A stretch of DNA of 41,697 bases from positions 1-41,697 of the forward strand of contig CAXKVV010000219.1 of assembly GCA_964058805.1 (NCBI GenBank), in the 5' to 3' direction. This document shows, in pieces, positions 25,159-36,597 of this stretch. The DNA comes from Schoenoplectus triqueter. Lineage: Eukaryota > Streptophyta > Magnoliopsida > Poales > Cyperaceae. The notes under the pieces are model-generated. The model had not been told where the DNA came from, did no database searches, and was given only the letters and a program-made list of their open reading frames with translations. Positions within the stretch are counted from its first letter, which is position 1. Each line of letters begins with the position of its first letter. The translations under genes were made by a program, and so were the position numbers.

Positions 25159-28100
25159 CATTACATTCTTCTCACTTGGACTCCTTTTCGTTCTCTCTGC
25201 CTTCTCAAGCTTTTGCACCGTGGTCTCTGTCTCGGAGCCAAAAAATAATACTCTGAAAGTTGGAGAAGAATTGAGGAAGTATAAGAGAGCAAGATCACTG
25301 CTCAAGAGACTAAATAAGCCTTCCCTCAAGATAATTCAGGCATGCCATATTTAATTTGCCTATTGTTATTTTTGCATTCACAGTGCATATTGTTCATCTT
25401 TTGTTCAACATGTTTTTCAATGACATATACTTCTTTGATGAATTGTTTACCACAGAGTTTTTTTTTTCCTTTTTGACTTGAAGTCTTGAAGATAATTAAC
25501 ATCACATATCCTTTTGCAAGTTCCAACATGATATTCCAACTAGAAAACTATTTATTGTCTTTTTAATTTGTTCTTTTTTTATCTATTTTGTAAGAACTGC
25601 TTCAATATACCATAAAAATTGAACGATCACAATAGTTTTGTTCAAACGGTTGAAATTTAATTTACCGTATTATCATTATGGAAGGAAAGTGGTTAGTTGG
25701 ATCATGTGAAATTTAAAATGAACGGTACAATCATTTAAATTCTAATCAATCATGTATTTCTTTCCAAATATTTTTCATCAATCATTTAATTTGGAATCAT
25801 GTATTTCTTTCCAAATATATGTATATTTCGTTCATTTCCATACTATTTTTGTTTCATCATGTGCTACAAATCACTTCAAATATTTTTCTCTTAAAAAAGT
25901 GCTGTACCGGACTCTTGTTTTATAATATCATATAATATAACATCATTAATTTGCATTTTTTTTTTCTATTTTAATTAACAAGAGTACCTTGGTGTAACAG
26001 AGCCCAGATGGCGATGTCATAGATTGTGTACCAATTCATAAGCAGCCAGCATTTGATCACCCAAGGTTAAGAGGAGAGAAGCCATTGGTAGTGCTACCAG
26101 TCTATCTAATTAAATCTCTTTATCACATACATACTTGCACACACATAAAAAAAGGCATAAAAGAGAAATCTTTCCCTAGAAGCAAAACTTAAAGAAAAGA
26201 TCCTACAAATGCTTTGCAGAATAATATATATATATATATTGCTACCGCATTAAGTAAAGCAATTTCTGACAAACAAAAAAACATTCTCCTTCAAAAACTA
26301 TATCTTATAATGTAATCAACTAAGAAATTATTTTTATATTAATGAAGATTTCCATCAAATTTTCAAATGCAGGAACCGCCCAAAAGCCCAAGAGGCCATG
26401 TACATGCAAGAAATATCAGTATGAATAACAAACAGGATGAAATAACACACATACAGCAGTTATGGGCTGTTTCGGGTGAGGCATGCCCAGATGGAAGCAT
26501 ACCGATTAGACGCACAAAGGAAGAGGACATTTTTCGGGTGAGATCCGTCAAGCGATTTGGGAGAAAACCAGTGACAGCCGGGGTTCGCCGGGATTCAAGC
26601 AGCAGTGGCCATGAGGTAATTGACTGTCTAATTATAATTTAATCTGTTGTAGCTCAAATTGAGCATCAAATTTGGAACTTTTTGGTTCTTGTGTTACACT
26701 TACACCCCCACAAAAGATTGCATCACATTAATTTTGATCCATTTGGCGAAAATCAGAATACTCAACGGCTCAGATCCATTTAAAGCCTGTACAATTCCTG
26801 GTTGTTAACCTGATCATAAATTCTTATTAGATTGCAGTACTGTGATTAATATATAAATGGATCACTGGAGTTTTAATTTTTTTCCCCTTTCACTGTGAAA
26901 ATATTCCCAATTTTTTTGCTGGCACTTCTATTCTATGGATCACATGACAAATGCAATTTACTGTATACATGTAATAAAGTCAAAGTGTACACCAGATAAA
27001 ACCAAGCGGTCCCTGGATAGAACTAATATGAACTAAATCACGACAAAGGAATACTGCAATAAAAAAACAAACGATATCCTTCTCATAAAAACAATGAAGA
27101 AAAAGAACACCACAAGGCAGATAAGAAGACCATTTACTATCTCTAATACAGCACACATGAACATCAGAACATGTACATATTTACCGTACAACTGTAGCAC
27201 GTGGTATAGTTATAATTATGTTTTCTTAAATTACTTCTGCGTTAATGTGCGCATTCTCTATATATAACAGCATGCGGTTGGGTTTGTGATGGGAGAACAA
27301 TACTACGGTGCAAAGGCGAGCATGAATGTGTGGGCCCCACGTGTAGCTACAGAATCAGAGTTCAGCTTATCTCAGATCTGGGTCATTGCTGGTTCCTTTG
27401 GTAATGACCTCAACACCATTGAAGCTGGATGGCAGGTTTGTACCGAGTTTCAAGATACAATATGTACCATTAAGTTAACTTTAATTATATTTTTTGAATC
27501 AACAAGTTAACTTTATAAAAAGACACGATCGATGCTTTGCTACTTATAATTGCTTTGCCGGTTGCATTCTTCGAGAAAATGCGCAAATTATTTCTACTTG
27601 TGAATTCATCGATGCACGATAAAGGAGATGTAATTCCTTTCTTTTCACTTTACTGGTAAAGATGTTTCACCAACTTCACAAAACATCCACAAGATTTCTT
27701 TTCAGAAAGGATGTTTGCTCATTGGTCTTTTCCTTTATAAAAAAAAAGTCCAATTTAATATACCCTGTTTTTTTGGGTATGTGCAGGTTAGTCCGCAATT
27801 ATACGGAGATAATTTGCCAAGATTTTTCACTTACTGGACGGTAAGAACTAAGAACATGACATCTATATATATATATATATATATCCATTTTGATAAATTT
27901 GAATAATTGTCTCAGTTAACTGCACGTGCTTAAATTTGGTACATTTCATCTCTCTCAGACTGATGCATATCAAGCGACAGGATGCTACAACCTTCTCTGC
28001 TCAGGATTTGTTCAGACCAACAACCGTATAGCCATGGGTGCGGCCATATCTCCTACATCCATTTACAGTGGTGCACAGTTTGACATAAGCCTGCTTATTT

Positions 28101-28799
28101 GGAAGGTGTGCAAATAATTCATGTGCGCTTTCACCTCTTTGTGGAGCTCCGCAAGGCTAACTGCCTGTAAAGAGTCTTTTGTCAATTTCTGTTTGTCTTC
28201 CACACATCTGATCTCTTTGTGACTGAAATTAAGTTTTAACCAATCCCATAATTAGTAGAAAAAAATATATATCATAAATTTCAAATGTAAGACTATATTA
28301 GAAAAGAAAACATCTAGCATATATAATAATGTTTTTATATGTAATTGACTTGCACATAGTTGAATTCTTTTAAACTCTAAATAAATCCAAAAAACAACAA
28401 AATAAGATACTTATCTTGCAGGATCCGAACCATGGTAATTGGTGGCTCGAATTCGGGTCTGGTGTACTGGTAGGCTACTGGCCATCCGTCTTGTTTAGCC
28501 ACTTAGCTGACCATGCAAACATGGTCCAGTTCGGCGGAGAAACTGTAAACACCGGCACATCGGGTTTTCACACGGCAACTCAAATGGGTAGCGGCCAGTT
28601 TGCACGGCAAGGGTTCGGCAAATCTGCGTACTTTCGGAATTTGGAGATCGTTGATTGGGACAATAGCTTGATCCCCTTGACTAATCTTCGGGTTTTAGCC
28701 GATCACCCAAATTGTTATGATATACAAGGAGGGATTAATACCGTGTGGGGGAATTATTTTTATTTTGGAGGGCCAGGAAGAAATATCAAATGTCCTTGA
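25136..28799 (+). CDS. Neprosin-domain (DUF239) peptidase with activation peptide, 7 exons
   Basis: Exons: 25136-25339, 26001-26087, 26373-26615, 27271-27435, 27787-27840, 27959-28105, 28422-28799 (TGA). Every exon is phase 0 and the protein is 425 aa, usual for the family. A hydrophobic signal peptide (about residues 3-31) marks it for secretion. Next comes the DUF4409 activation peptide with [20 protein letters not shown] and [16 protein letters not shown], then the neprosin domain (about 179-425) with [46 protein letters not shown] and FGGETVN. Neprosin of Nepenthes is a glutamic endopeptidase using E188 and E297. Here E229 (IEAGW) and E340 (GGE) are 111 apart, against 109 there, so both catalytic glutamates appear present (inference from spacing and motif). 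The substrate in this plant is unknown; the prosequence suggests acid activation in the apoplast or vacuole. ATG 25136 is the first in frame; 25142 is an alternative. Intron 1 needs a GC donor. Confidence 0.92.
25340..26000 (+). other. GC-AG intron 1 of the neprosin gene
   Basis: The frame runs KIIQ and then meets GCATGC at 25340; reading on reaches TAA within five codons. Exon 2 begins after TGTAACAG at 26001 with SPDGDVIDC, the conserved family sequence, in phase. No GT dinucleotide occurs near enough to replace the GC donor. The sequence at about 25749-25771 is repeated at about 25797-25819 (ATCATGTATTTCTTTCCAAA). Confidence 0.7.
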
Positions 28800-30868
28800 A
28801 ATGAAATAACAGTATAGTATTAGCACCTGGCCTCCTTTTTTTTTGAATGCTTTTTTGGTTTTGGACAGGTTCTTGACAGAGAGGTTTGTTCACAAATTTG
28901 AGCTATCATTGTATACAGTATTACTTTTAGTGGGCTTTTTTTGTAAAGTTGAGAAGAAAAGGAACTACTTACACAACACATTGTTTGACTTGTTTCTTTT
29001 TCCTTTTATGTATGAATCTCTTTTAGTTTAATTATTGCTCTTGCGCCCTGAGATGCAACAATATTTTGTTTAAATTTAGTTTTGTGCATACGTTTCTGAA
29101 TTAAATTCGGCGCATCTTGTGAGTTGGTATGCAGCCTTTAGCCCTTTAGTAGAAGATCAAAAGTTTGTTTGGACTGAGCCTTCTCTCACCTGAGAAGGTC
29201 AGATTGATGTGAATTAGCGTAGAAAGGAAAGCAAAAGAAAAAAAAGGTAAAAATTAAAGAAAAAGAAAAGATAAAGAAAAAGAGAACAGTGCTCTCCACC
29301 TGTTGGCCTCTTTCTTCCCTTCTAAGTTGGAAAAACAAGCATTCCATCAGCCTTATTCCTTGGAGCACAACTTTGTCTTTGTGTAGGTTTCCTAATTGGT
29401 CTACCCAATTATTTGAACGAAAAATTTACCTACCAATTACCATGCCATTATTTTTCTTCGTTTGTTACTTACCAGAAGTCTTTTGATTAGTAGGTAACGC
29501 TACATTTCTGCCACCCATATTTACTGGCAAAGCATTTTTTTCTTATTTGATAATTCTTTATGTGAGAGGTTGTAAATCAATAAATTCGTTGCAAGTTTTT
29601 TTTTACATTAAAAGTAATAATTGGTGAGAATTGCACTTTAAATGTGATGTAATGTATTCCAAAAACAACACCGCCAGAAGAAATAATTCAATTGTTGCGG
29701 CGACTTAAGGCTTTTTTTTTTTTGGAAATTTTTATATAATATTCTCGTATGGAAAGTGTTACGGAGATGCCACAGATATCATCATGGATATGAATTTTAC
29801 TGTGTACATTAAATAAGTTATCATTCGTTAACCTTAATTATACAAATTCGTGTGCATTACTTCTGTTATTCAACGTAAATACTGTTAATATGAATAATCA
29901 ATTACGTAATATGAATAATAAAATTACCGCATATTTATATAAATATGTTACATAATAAAATCATTAATAAAAATAATTATTAAATAGCATAATAAAGTCC
30001 GTATCAAATATAATGCATGCTAAAATAAATTATTACTCATATTAATAATTTAATTATGCAACTTATCATACACTGCTTCAACTTAAATAGTGTTAATATG
30101 AACAATCATTCGTTCAAGTTAAATAGCAGAAGTATGGTACAAATAAATTGCATTATAAATTTATTAACATGAATAATAATTTATTTCATGTGCATAATAA
30201 AATTCTTATCGACTACGGATATATTTATATAAATAACTTTCCTGTATTTATTGATTTGCATTTCATGATCTTTTGCCAACGCAGCACGATGATGGAGAAG
30301 ATACGTCACTTCCTTTTTTCATCTTTACTTTCTGAAAGTTAACAAATAATTTCGGGTTAACCTTTTGACATCTAGGCATGTATGTAATAATTAATATTCC
30401 AGTGCACTTAATGAGCTTGGTCACAGCAGCTTTGATGCTATGCGACATAACATCATAGTAATAAATTCGGGTTCTGAAATTATTCGGCGAGATAAAAAAA
30501 ATTATAATTTAGATATAATACAAATATAATTCGATAATTCTTCATTTCATATAATATAAATAAAAATTATACTAAAATGTCAAAATTTAAAAAATATATT
30601 AAAAATATAAATTTTCATTTAAAATAATATATAACTGTGTTTTTTCCTAAATAATTCGCGGATAATATATATTTTTTTTACCAAAAACACGTTATCTATT
30701 AAACTGACGAATTCTTCATGAAATATCTTACTATGGATGAAAAATAAATTATCCACGAATAAAACGTAAATTATGTTACTATGTATAACATCACTACAAT
30801 CTCTCTGTATTCATGTTTGAATTTCAAAATAATAATAAATTTTGAAATGAAATTTCAAAATATTGCTA
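28800..30868. other. Neprosin 3' UTR and AT-rich intergenic sequence
   Basis: The first roughly 250 bases are probably 3' UTR. At 29220-29285 there is an A/G-rich run. At 29860-30130 the phrase CAAC(G/T)TAAATA(C/G)TGTTAATA, followed by TGAA(T/C)AATCA, occurs twice (about 29870 and 30079), amid inverted AATAATATTCAT-like sequence. This suggests an old repeat without clear ends. No gene recognised. Confidence 0.4.
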
Positions 30869-31141
30869 CTATCTTGAATCTCAAATTTTCAATTTAGGTT
30901 GCTTAATAAATTCCTTATATACTTTATATTTTTCGAATTTGTTAATATTTGTATCAGAATTTTTAATATGGCTCCAAAATAATAATAAAATAATGAATAC
31001 GCAAAATAAATCATCATAAAAAATCCAAAATAAACACTTACAAAAGTTCTAGAAAATAAGAAAATTTTTGTACCCAATAAGACTTTGATATTAAATTTTT
31101 TGATTGAGCAACAAATTAAAATTTTGAGACGAAGAAAATAG
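30869..31141. mobile_element. Diverged foldback element, relative of 18951-19417
   Basis: The left arm (CTATCTTGAATCTCAAATTTT, AATTTAGGTTGCTTAAT) loosely matches the reverse complement of the right arm (CTATTTTCTTCGTCTCAAAA, AATTTGTTGCTCAATC). It shares with 18951-19417 the loop phrase GGCTCCAAAATAATAATAAA (there CAGCTCCAAAAATAATAATA) and the right-arm phrase TTTTTGTACCCAATAAGACT (there TTTTTGTACCCCATAAGATT). Confidence 0.55.
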
Positions 31142-31447
31142 TTTTTTTTTTCAATTAAAAACCGGAAAGAATCGGTACTTCTATGCACAATCTAATTTCA
31201 CTCTAATAAATTCTCCTCCATCGACAACATCTTAGGTTCTCTCTCTTTCAGAAAAAAAAATGGCTTGCGAAGATCCCACACGCACACATAATCATGAAAT
31301 CGTTTTGAGTTGCAAAACTTCTGGATTTCTAAACAAAACAAACCAACCAAAAATCTAGAGATGTACAAATTACGAATGACAAAAAAAAGCCGAAAAAAAA
31401 ATGGCATCCAACCCCCTGCTAGCAAAACTTTCTAAAATATAAACTCA
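31142..31447. other. Probable 3' UTR region of the JmjC gene
   Basis: This non-coding stretch lies directly downstream of the JmjC stop codon on the minus strand. No clear polyadenylation signal was assigned. Confidence 0.4.
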
Positions 31448-34400
31448 TCAAATCTGAGTCCGCTCCACAAAACCACCTATTAAATCAACCAAATCTTCTG
31501 GCCCACAGATTTTACTGACAAGCATCTTAACAACTCGAGCAACATCACAGTCATCCTTCGAGCAATTAATTGAAAAACAACCTTTTTTAATCCCTTTTCT
31601 CTTTTCCAACATAATATCATCAACAAGTTCACCATCTACACTATTATAAGCCTTAATCACTGCTTCACATACCTCATGAAATTTATTTTCTCCAAAAGCT
31701 TTTCCAATATCTGAAAAGGCATCATAATTCTCGGCTGAAATCATTCTTAAATTTTGTGTGATAAAAGCCTCTTGTGATTTCATTTTGGATGCCACATCCC
31801 GAATCGATGTTAGATTATGATGAAGGTGGATGGCAATTTTAGAGTCCGGCACATGATATAATTCAATTATATTTGCAAGTGCATATCTTGTGATGAAAAT
31901 GAAGAAGTCATAGAAGTTCATCCCTGCATATTTAGTTCTATATCATTTTAGAGAAATGAAAAAAGGCCACTTGGTCAAATGCCAGGTTACATATTGATTG
32001 GTTCGTACTTTCTGGAAAGATACTGTTTCTTAACAGTAACCATAGAAAGTAAAAGCATATACCATTAAACAGATATTTCAGTGCTGGTAGTTAAAGAATG
32101 ATCTTTAGTTGTATCAATTCATGCTCAGGTACCAGTTTCCAAAACTATCTTTTTACTTGGGAAAAGAAAATTGTACCAGTGTTGGCTGCAAGGTTACGTT
32201 GGCACAAACTTTCAAAATCGTCTGAAATGTTTCTAATATCTTCTATGTATTCCTTTGCTATTTTGTAATCTTCAACTAGCAAATTCCACTATAATGCAGA
32301 CACAAGCACAGAGGAGAAAAAGATAAGTTTTCTGATAAGTATTATTGAATTAGACTGTGTTTTTATTCTGTAGTAAGTAGTAACTACTGGCCATTTTGAG
32401 GTTTTATAGGCAGAAGTATTAATTCTTGAGTGCCCATCTTATTGTTAATTATTCTAATATTGCTAAAGTGTTTATCTAAAAAAAATAATCGCTAAACTTA
32501 CATGAAGGCATTAAGTAGCTTCCAATGAAAATAAACAAAACAAGAAATTATCCTACCATTACAATATTACATCATATCATTATGGCACCGTACTCTCTGG
32601 AGTCAATTTATAGTGATTATAAGTCTCATTTAAATAAAATTATCTTCAATGCAAATAAAGGTATTCACAGACTGAAATGAACTAAATTTAGAATATGCAC
32701 AAACATATGGAATTAACTTGGACAAAAAAATAGATTTTTGTGCAATCATTGACAAATTACTCACCACCCAGGAAAGGTTATATCCATTGAACCAATTGTG
32801 GTTTATTGATATTGTGTCCTCCTGTAAAAAATATTCCATTAGAAAAATATTTGTGGACAAATTATTATGCATGCACAAGAAACAAAAAAAAATAATAAAA
32901 TAATACATACTAAATTATGGACTTGATGGTACCAACCGCTTGGTACAAATATTATCTCTCCACTTTGTTGGGTGCACTCCAACCATACAGTCTGCAGATT
33001 TTATGTACTAATTTGAGAATGGAATGCAAAACATAATCAACACAACAACAACAACAACAACAATAAGCCTTTAATCCCAAATAAATTGAGGTAGGCTAGA
33101 AATGAAACCCAAAAAAATAAAATAATACAAAAAAAGAACAATAAAATAATCATAATTGACAATAGTACCTTTTTAAAGTTGGGATATTGCACTTCAGAAA
33201 TATCATCATAAACACTATAAATTAACGATTTACCGCTCCTGCATTCAAAGAAAAGACTCAGGGTGAAATTAAAAGCAAAGGACGAAATCACTTTGTTTTT
33301 TAACAAAGAAAAAGATAAGCTAACTAATTGACTGGTTATAAGTTACAAGGCACCAACAATTTGTCTTTGCAGAAAATGCAGGATTTTGTGATATTTGATT
33401 CTGCATTTTTTTTTTCTTGAACACAATGTCCCCAAATAGTTATTGATACCTTCTGCCAAATACAAAAAATCATGGGCTTTTTATTTGCAAACAATGACAA
33501 GCCACTGACTACTTGTGTGTTCCTTCATAATCCTATAGTTAGATGTAACAAAAGTAAATTTGAAGTTTACCTATGATAGAGAAGGTGAGATTGAGGAGGA
33601 GGTAAGAGGAGCCAGTACTTTTTACCGCACACATTTGCTGACCAGCTATATGACCTAAACACATCAGCATGTAGAGGTGTCCATGTACCTATATAATACA
33701 GAGAAAATATAAAGGTGATTTTGTGAAGGAATATTGATATGCAACAGTACAAAAAAAAACATGCTGAGTTCTCACAGAAATCAATATTTAAATATTTATC
33801 ACAGTTGCAACCAAGAGCCACTTTTTTTTTCCTTTTTCCAACGACACTGTATTATTAGGTAATTCAAGAAGGCAGATTGCATTATATGCCTGACATTTAA
33901 CAATCTTGCCCCAGCTAACAGTCCTTTGTTTTATCCAAGTTCAAAGTAGCTATAGTCAACCAGGATCTTGATTTTTAAGGTTATGTGTGTATTGGCAGAG
34001 CAGACCATGAGAAGCAATCTCAGAGGTGAGATCTGGGTGAATTATCATCTTTTTGAACTCATCTAATAAAGAAATGATGAGCTACATTTTTAAACATAGG
34101 GATTTAGGTACAATTTGTGCGAATGAGAAAATCAGTTTGAAGTCTGGGTCTCTAAGAAAATAAACACAACCAGATGCATATGCATATCTCAGTACTTTAT
34201 GGTATCGTACCAGGCACAGGAGAAACAAAGAATGAAAGAAAGAAATCTTTATGTGAGATTGACCTTTCGGGCCCATGTAGACAAAACGATAGTCTGCACA
34301 ATTTGCTTCATTTTGATGGGGACAAATATCAGAGTCTCTATGCAGAGTATGGCTGTCTAGATAATTATTTAACCAATCATCCATAAAAAATGCTGGTGTT

Positions 34401-35408
34401 GAATATGCACAATAATTTGGGTACTCCTGCCAATTTCATCAAAAAAGAAATTGTCCTAGATTTAACTTAGTAATATAAAAGGCTCACAGGGGCAGCACTC
34501 ACACAGAAACAGTGATTTTGGCTAAATCTAACAGAACATATACCCCATGATCAAGCATGAATACAGTTATATTTAAAAAAAAAAAAGGCAAACCAAATTT
34601 CACATTGAGATGGTAAAGGAGAAATTCATTACCCTTTACCACCTCAATGAAAAAGAACTACCTTCTGAACAAACACCGTGTGCCCAGAAAGTATTATTAG
34701 CAAATAAATTACATATCATGTATATCTATTATTAGAAGTAGTGCAAAATAGATGTTTTCTTGCTAAAATTTATGTTTACCAATGATCTCATTTAATTTCA
34801 GTAAAATTTAGCAATTACGTAAAGAAGTGCGCCATATGCAAAGCGAACCTTGACAAAGTGCCAATCTTTAAGATATAGGAGAGATTCGGGTTGATCACCA
34901 GGGTTTTCTCCATTGTGTGAATCTTCAACCCAGCTGTGTATAAAATCTGCCACTGTCATCTCTACCCTCTTTTGATCAGAGTATTCTTTTTTATTACAAT
35001 CCGCTACCTATTTCATAACAACAAATACATTGAAAAGGAAAGTTTTACTTCTTGAGATCGTCAATAATAAATTTCCAACTTAGTCCTCGGTCAGACTCAG
35101 ACACTACCAGTTTCTACGTCAGACATACTAAAGCTAATATTGGAACTCCAAAGAGGAACAAAAAGAAAGGAATGAAACCATGGAGTTGATACCTGAACGA
35201 TAGAACTGGAGCAGAGAGAAGAGAAAAATGAGAGATCGGGCTTAGTAGGGTCATGCTTTTGGACCCAATCGGTGCGCGACTGCCACGTGTCAGTGAGACC
35301 GGTGAGCACCACTGGGAGATTGGGTTTCATATATCTGTCGAGAAACTGCTCGTAGGTCAAGGAGCGGCCATCCACCCTGTCAATTTCGCCGCCAATTTCC
35401 AGCGCCAT
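31448..35408 (-). CDS. JmjC-domain 2-oxoglutarate/Fe(II) oxygenase, JMJD4-like, 9 exons
   Basis: Exons in transcript order: 35408-35193, 35007-34849, 34426-34264, 33688-33571, 33238-33169, 32991-32911, 32821-32765, 32288-32177, 31923-31448. They sum to 484 codons (483 aa) with phases 0, 0, 1, 2, 0, 0, 0, 1 at the junctions, and all introns are GT-AG. Features: an N-terminal LPVVLTGLTDTW motif typical of JmjC hydroxylases; SLLYLKDWHFVKEYPNYCAY; metal-binding H186-x-D188 in TPLHADVF; GKKYWLLLPP; the distal histidine H264 in VPSGWYHQVHN; SINHNWFNGYNL; then a helical C-terminal part with FDFESLCQRNLAAN-like and NFYDFFIFITRYALANI motifs. The facial triad is complete. The motif order and the C-terminal extension match JMJD4; human JMJD4 hydroxylates a lysine in translation termination factor eRF1. 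The same reaction in plants is an inference. ATG 35408 starts MALEIGGEIDRV, directly before the conserved region. The gene stands alone, with a copia element about 830 bp upstream. Confidence 0.92.
33030..33110 (-). repeat. 3' tail fragment of an Au-type SINE in a JmjC intron
   Basis: Read on the minus strand it gives TTTCATTTCTAGCCTACCTC, then AATTTATTTGGGATTAAAGGC, then a (TTG)n tail. This order (CCTACCTCAA..TTGGGA.TAAAGGCTT followed by TTG repeats) is the 3' end I know from plant Au-like SINEs. The 5' tRNA-derived half with A and B boxes is absent, so it is truncated. It lies in intron 32992-33168, in the sense orientation of the gene. Confidence 0.5.
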
Positions 35409-35670
35409 TTTCGACGGCAAGACGGAGCGCAATAGGAATAGAGTCGAGGAAAGAGGAACAAACGGGCATGATTTGAGGAATCTCTGACTGGTGGGTCCAG
35501 GAACTTGTCTATCATGTATCCTCCTTAGTCATCTATGACCCATAAACTATGAGACCGAGCAACCCGATACTGGGCCAGGGCAGTTGAACAGGCCCAGTTG
35601 TGAGAGGTCGACCCAAGGTGGGGTATTTAATTCTGGATTTATATTTAGGCAAAATGTGGAGTATTTTTGG

Positions 35671-35890
35671 ATGTTTAGGCTGGTCGGTATTGCTGGTTTG
35701 TCCTCAGAATTTAGGGATGAAATCAGCAATTACGTCCTCATAAAAAAAAAACAGAAAAATTTTAGGGTCGTCTCAGCCAAACAGCCAATTTTGTCCCCAG
35801 ACTGAGGACGACCTCACCCATATCGACCCCAAAGAAGAAAAAATCTAGGATCGGACCTGTCAACTCCGTCCCCAGAATAAAATAGAAAAC
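35671..35890. repeat. Left terminal inverted repeat of a DNA element
   Basis: The reverse complement of this segment aligns along its whole length with 41479-41697. Shared blocks include TTATTCTGGGGACGG, AGGTCCGA, GGGTGAGGTC, AAATTGGCTG, TTTCATCCC and CC(A/G)GTCTAAA-like outer ends. The outer boundary is set where similarity fades, and no target duplication can be checked because the right end is cut by the window. Confidence 0.7.
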
Positions 35891-36200
35891 AAGTTCCTCC
35901 ATGTAAATATTTGTGCTCTGCTGGCTACTGGCGTGGGATCAAAAGAAACAACTATTTTATTTTATTAATTGTTTCTTTGCTTCAAAAGGTATACTATATT
36001 TGTTAAGCGTGTCATATCTATTTTATTTCATTTGGATAAATTCTTATACAAACATTATATGAAATTTGTTTAAAAATGAATCAACAAAACACAGCATTTT
36101 TCTAGCAGCAAGTTCTGCTTCAGGGAAGGGTACGAGCTTTAATTCAGCTATTGGAAGAGAGTATAATCTGCTTTGGGAATTTTATGTTAAAAAAATTGTA

Positions 36201-36218
36201 ACAGTTGTAACTAAATAT
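36201..36218. repeat. Left arm of an interrupted palindrome around the copia target
   Basis: ACAGTTGTAACTAAATAT pairs with ATATTTAGTTACAACAGT at 41124-41141 with one mismatch. Before the insertion the arms were about 43 bases apart. Confidence 0.7.
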
Positions 36219-36234
36219 TAATTAAAGAGTAACT

Positions 36235-36239
36235 AAATA
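36235..36239. repeat. Copia target-site duplication (AAATA), left
   Basis: AAATA directly before the 5' LTR matches AAATA at 41103-41107 directly after the 3' LTR. Five bases is the usual copia duplication length. Confidence 0.85.
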
Positions 36240-36500
36240 TGTTGAAAAATAATATCATAACCTCAGAGAAATCATCATTGGTTAGATTAGGCAACAAGGG
36301 ATAGCTTCCTTAATACAGCTATAAGCTATAATTGGTACCTATCCTGTAATTAGGCAGCTTATTATGTAATTTCTCAAATAAGGAAGGTAGCCAACGGCTA
36401 ATTGTTTAGAATAGGCTACATATTCTCATGTACAGAATTCCATAGATTCAGAATTCTATATTCAATAATTCATCATTTGTTACTTCTCAATATTTTCACA
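36240..36500 (+). repeat. Copia 5' LTR
   Basis: Begins TGTTGAAAAATAATATCATA and ends CAATATTTTCACA, 261 bp, with TG...CA ends. It appears identical to 40842-41102 when compared by eye. It should contain the element's promoter; no TATA box was assigned. Confidence 0.95.
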
Positions 36501-36512
36501 TGGTATCAGAGC
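36501..36512 (+). other. Copia primer-binding site
   Basis: TGGTATCAGAGC starts at the base after the LTR. It is complementary to the 3' end of initiator methionine tRNA, the usual primer for plant copia minus-strand synthesis. Confidence 0.9.
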
Positions 36513-36597
36513 AGGTTAAATCCTGACTCCCAAATTCCGCAACAACCAGAAAAGTTCCCAATTTCCTTTGTGCTTTACCAGCAAACCTGAAATCACA

